Shown: piece after piece, positions 61,269 to 64,000 of the stretch
Layout of the letters: each line of letters starts with the position of its first letter
Position numbering within the stretch: position 1 is the first letter of the stretch
DNA from: SB25 sp050180705
Lineage (GTDB): Bacteria > Bacteroidota > Bacteroidia > Bacteroidales > Tenuifilaceae
DNA length: 64,000 bases
Assembly: GCA_050180705.1 (NCBI GenBank)
Contig: JBFXDX010000009.1
Span: 139,958 to 203,957 of the forward strand
Direction: 5' to 3'
The notes under the pieces: generated by a model
The model's input: only the letters and a program-made list of their open reading frames with translations
The model's database searches: none
Told to the model about the DNA's origin: nothing
Position numbers and translations under genes: made by a program

Positions 61269-64000
61269 ATGGATACAAGGATCAATCATGTTGCAACTAT
61301 AGGTAAGTATAAAATTTACCCGTCCGAAAAGGGCAGTTTGCTGCAACGATCTTTTTTTCTGCTGGTATTATTGATGGCAATATCAGTAAATTCGTTTGGG
61401 CAAACGGCTGGTGATTACCGGACCAGAGCAACAGGTAACTGGAATGCCAATACAACTTGGCAAAAGTATAATGGTACGGCATGGGCTAATTGTACTGCTG
61501 GTGATTATCCTGGGGTATCTTCAGGTGCAGGAACTGTAACTATTTTAAATAATACAAATGTAACATTGAATGCTTCGCCTGCATACAGTATTGGAAATCT
61601 TAATTTACAAACAGGGAATAGGGCAACCTATATCACATTTTCAGGGACAAATTCATTAACCGTTAGCGGAACAACAACTATAGAAGTTCCAACATCTACA
61701 AATACTGGGAGATATAAATACATAAGAGTTCTTGCCGGTTCATTAAGTACCGGAAATGTCGTGATGGATGCAAGTTCTGATGATGGACGTGATAGTTATA
61801 TAGAAATTTCAACGGGTTCCGTAACAGTATCATCTGACATAACGATGTCGGGAAGTAATTATAGAAATTATTTTGTATTTACAGGTTCTGGAGTTTTGTA
61901 TGTGGGAGGGAATATGACTGGTGGAGGTATTACTAGTACTGTAGGTGATGCAACAACTGCTCCAACAACGGGAACTGTAAACTATAATAGTGCTAGTTCA
62001 CAAAGTATAGGATCGTATACTTATTATAATTTAACAACCTCTGGAGGTGGAACAAAATCATTAGGTGGCGCTGTAACAGTAAATTACCGACTAACACTTA
62101 CATCTGGTGTTTTACAATTGGGAGATTACAATTTAGCCATTACAAGCACCGTGATTAATGCTATTTTAGGAACTTACAGTAGTACTAACATGATTGAAAC
62201 AAATGGAAGTGGCTACTTAATTAGGCCAGCAGCCACTACTTTGCCAATTGTATTCCCTGTTGGATCGAATGGACATTATTCTGTAGTAACCATTTCAGCA
62301 CTTAGTGGAGGAACTGGAGGAGACATAAGAATTAGGACGGAATTTGATAATACATTAGGTTCAAATTACTTGCCGCGTACTTGGGAAGCCATTACCAGCA
62401 TTTTGGGAAAAACGCTTACTGCGAAATTTAATTACGATGCTGCCGAAACATCAATAGTTCCTACCAAAATTTGGGTAAAACCTTCATCTGGAGCATGGCA
62501 AGCTCCAACAGGAACATCAAGTTTTGGAACAACATCATTTACTATTGTGTCTACTACAGATATAACAAGTACAAGCACGTTTTGGACAGCAGGACTACTG
62601 CCCGATACTTACTTTTCATACCAAACAGGAAGTTGGAATAATCCGAGTACTTGGACTTCCGATCCCGGAGGAACAACCCAAGTAGGAACAACTGTTCCTG
62701 GCGATGGGGATGTAGTAGTAATTCTATCTGGTCGAACGGTTACTCTTCCAGCCGATATATCTACAGCTTCACTCGAAGTAAATATCAATAGCGGGGGTAC
62801 TCTTAATATGTCTACCTATAGTTTTACATCGGGATTAAGCGCTTTATATGGATCGGGTACATTAAAACTGGCGTCAACCAATTTCCCTACCACTTTAACT
62901 AACGTTTTTGTAAATGCGGGAGGTGGTACAGTAGAATATAACAACACATCGAATTTTATTTTACCTGCTGCACAAGCCACCTATAATAACTTAACAGTAA
63001 ACACCTCGGTTGGAGTTGTTTGTACTCAGTTAAGCGATCTTACCTTAAATGGTAACTTGCTTGTGAAACAGGGTACATACAGAATTAACGATAATACCTC
63101 TACTACAAAGTTAAACTTAACAATTGGAGGCAATGTAACAGTTAATTCAGGAGCTTACATAACTGTTGGGCAGGGGGCTACAAATACAACCACAAACCCA
63201 ACCAGTTTATCAGGAGGTACGGCTCCATTTTTAAATTATTACGAACAGTTCCACAGGGTGATAATAAACGGCAATTTTACCAATAACGGAACCGTTAAGT
63301 TTACTAATTTAACAGCACCAATATATAATGCTTTTCCACCATTAGGAAGTGGTGCTACATCGGGAGCTGCATCGGTTTACTTTCAGGGGACATCCAATGC
63401 CACCATGCTTTGTAATGGAACAACCGATTTTTATAATATTATTTTAGACAAAGGAACCGATCAAACTTATAGTTTGACTATACAGCCATTGGCTTATTCT
63501 AATTTCAGAATTTTTGGTGCAAATAATGCTGCAACAATCGGAACCGTTGAAAATCCCGATTTAATGAAAGCGCTCTGGATCCGAAATGGATCTTTGGTAC
63601 TTAGTGGTTTAACCATTATTCCTTCATTAACAGAAGGAACAACTGCGGGTTCGGAGTACTATATACCCGCGAATGGAGCATTAACACTTAGTGGTATTGA
63701 TGTTATTGTACTTAATACTGCCGACGATGCCGGTGAGGCAGATATTGCCTATGGGATTACTGGAACAACGGGCGTGAATACCTCTGGCGCAGCTTACCAG
63801 GGAATGGTTGTTTATGGTAAACTTCAAGTAAATGACGGGTATTTATCCACAAGGGAATCGGCTGGTTTATTATACAGCAGTGTTAATTCTGGGCAGTTTG
63901 AAATCAATGGAGGAACAATTGATGCAAAACAGTTTAGAACTTACGATGGAAGTTCATCGGGAGCAGAATATCGACAAACAGATGGAACATTTATTCTTCG
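61269..64000 (+). CDS. Giant secreted surface protein, 3' end cut off
   Basis: The frame opens at ATG 61269 and is still open at the window end, about 910 codons later. An N-terminal basic region of about 27 residues precedes the signal core (SFFLLVLLMAISVNSFGQT). The mature part is Thr/Ser/Gly/Asn-rich with strands of short beta-helix or Ig-like type and no catalytic motif. Two copies of a module are recognisable: one at about residues 50-100 (GNWNANTTWQ, then YPGVSSGAGTVTILNNTNVTLN) and one at about 446-495 (GSWNNPSTWTSDPGG, then VPGDGDVVVILSGRTVTL). This style is common in Bacteroidota adhesins and T9SS cargo, whose sorting domain would lie outside the window. Confidence 0.85.
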   Translation, partial: MDTRINHVATIGKYKIYPSEKGSLLQRSFFLLVLLMAISVNSFGQTAGDYRTRATGNWNANTTWQKYNGTAWANCTAGDYPGVSSGAGTVTILNNTNVTLNASPAYSIGNLNLQTGNRATYITFSGTNSLTVSGTTTIEVPTSTNTGRYKYIRVLAGSLSTGNVVMDASSDDGRDSYIEISTGSVTVSSDITMSGSNYRNYFVFTGSGVLYVGGNMTGGGITSTVGDATTAPTTGTVNYNSASSQSIGSYTYYNLTTSGGGTKSLGGAVTVNYRLTLTSGVLQLGDYNLAITSTVINAILGTYSSTNMIETNGSGYLIRPAATTLPIVFPVGSNGHYSVVTISALSGGTGGDIRIRTEFDNTLGSNYLPRTWEAITSILGKTLTAKFNYDAAETSIVPTKIWVKPSSGAWQAPTGTSSFGTTSFTIVSTTDITSTSTFWTAGLLPDTYFSYQTGSWNNPSTWTSDPGGTTQVGTTVPGDGDVVVILSGRTVTLPADISTASLEVNINSGGTLNMSTYSFTSGLSALYGSGTLKLASTNFPTTLTNVFVNAGGGTVEYNNTSNFILPAAQATYNNLTVNTSVGVVCTQLSDLTLNGNLLVKQGTYRINDNTSTTKLNLTIGGNVTVNSGAYITVGQGATNTTTNPTSLSGGTAPFLNYYEQFHRVIINGNFTNNGTVKFTNLTAPIYNAFPPLGSGATSGAASVYFQGTSNATMLCNGTTDFYNIILDKGTDQTYSLTIQPLAYSNFRIFGANNAATIGTVENPDLMKALWIRNGSLVLSGLTIIPSLTEGTTAGSEYYIPANGALTLSGIDVIVLNTADDAGEADIAYGITGTTGVNTSGAAYQGMVVYGKLQVNDGYLSTRESAGLLYSSVNSGQFEINGGTIDAKQFRTYDGSSSGAEYRQTDGTFIL

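Noticed and set aside
1..64000. rRNA and tRNA genes
   Set aside because: None recognised by eye; a tRNAscan-SE run would be decisive and could find one missed here.

Overview
The window looks like a chromosomal segment of a Bacteroidota bacterium, probably of the Bacteroidales/Marinilabiliales type. Supporting signs are TAnnTTTG-type promoter -7 elements, A-rich leaders with few Shine-Dalgarno sites, an ECF sigma/FecR/STN signalling set, a TonB-dependent receptor with a carboxypeptidase-regulatory-like N-terminus, a gldA-type ABC ATPase, PorP/SprF with a gliding-motility C-terminal domain protein (type IX secretion), and the arginine operon typical of the phylum. The DNA is AT-rich throughout, most strongly at about 44.6-52.4 kb. 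No rRNA, tRNA or CRISPR array was recognised by eye.

Layout. 1-5.4 kb: a cut-off flippase, then a cyclophilin lipoprotein, pheS, a Crp/Fnr regulator, and convergent ruvB and nadA. 5.9-10.5 kb: a BamA-like outer-membrane protein, an Xaa-Pro peptidase, a VanZ-like protein, and metK behind a strong SAM-II riboswitch candidate. 10.6-17.8 kb: an ECF sigma factor, a FecR anti-sigma factor and an unusual STN-domain repeat protein. These are followed by a small membrane-protein gene flanked by long direct repeats, and a TonB-dependent receptor. 17.8-25.6 kb: argR and the argH-argE-argB-argD-argC-argG-acetyltransferase operon on the minus strand, with ArgR-box-like operators at its promoter and no carbamoyltransferase gene. 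25.9-29.2 kb: gldA and two genes of unknown function. 29.5-32.9 kb: a T9SS cassette (secreted protein, C-terminal-domain protein, PorP/SprF) with a near-consensus promoter and an internal hairpin. 33.1-35.4 kb: lgt, whose terminator loop is split by an IS3/IS150-type element. 35.6-37.7 kb: an epimerase/dehydratase, a UPF0306 protein and a second VanZ-like protein.

37.9-54.2 kb is a capsule or exopolysaccharide locus. It has a Wza-like export protein and a Wzc-like tyrosine kinase, then a tightly overlapping run of genes: two sugar-3,4-ketoisomerase cupins, two FemAB-like proteins, a GNAT, a DegT aminotransferase, a Wzx flippase, glycosyltransferases, a Wzy polymerase, a hexapeptide acyltransferase, a DUF354 protein, two deacetylase-fold proteins and a formyltransferase. 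The run closes with a clear terminator. The enzymes fit a polymer containing an N-acylated or N-formylated 3-amino-3,6-dideoxyhexose. The nucleotide-sugar precursor genes and the initiating phosphosugar transferase are not in the window.

54.2-64 kb holds a 42-bp tandem repeat, a carboxypeptidase-regulatory-domain protein, a Wzi-like outer-membrane protein, lpdA, a gene-poor stretch packed with dispersed palindromic repeats, and the first 910 codons of a giant secreted surface protein cut by the window edge.
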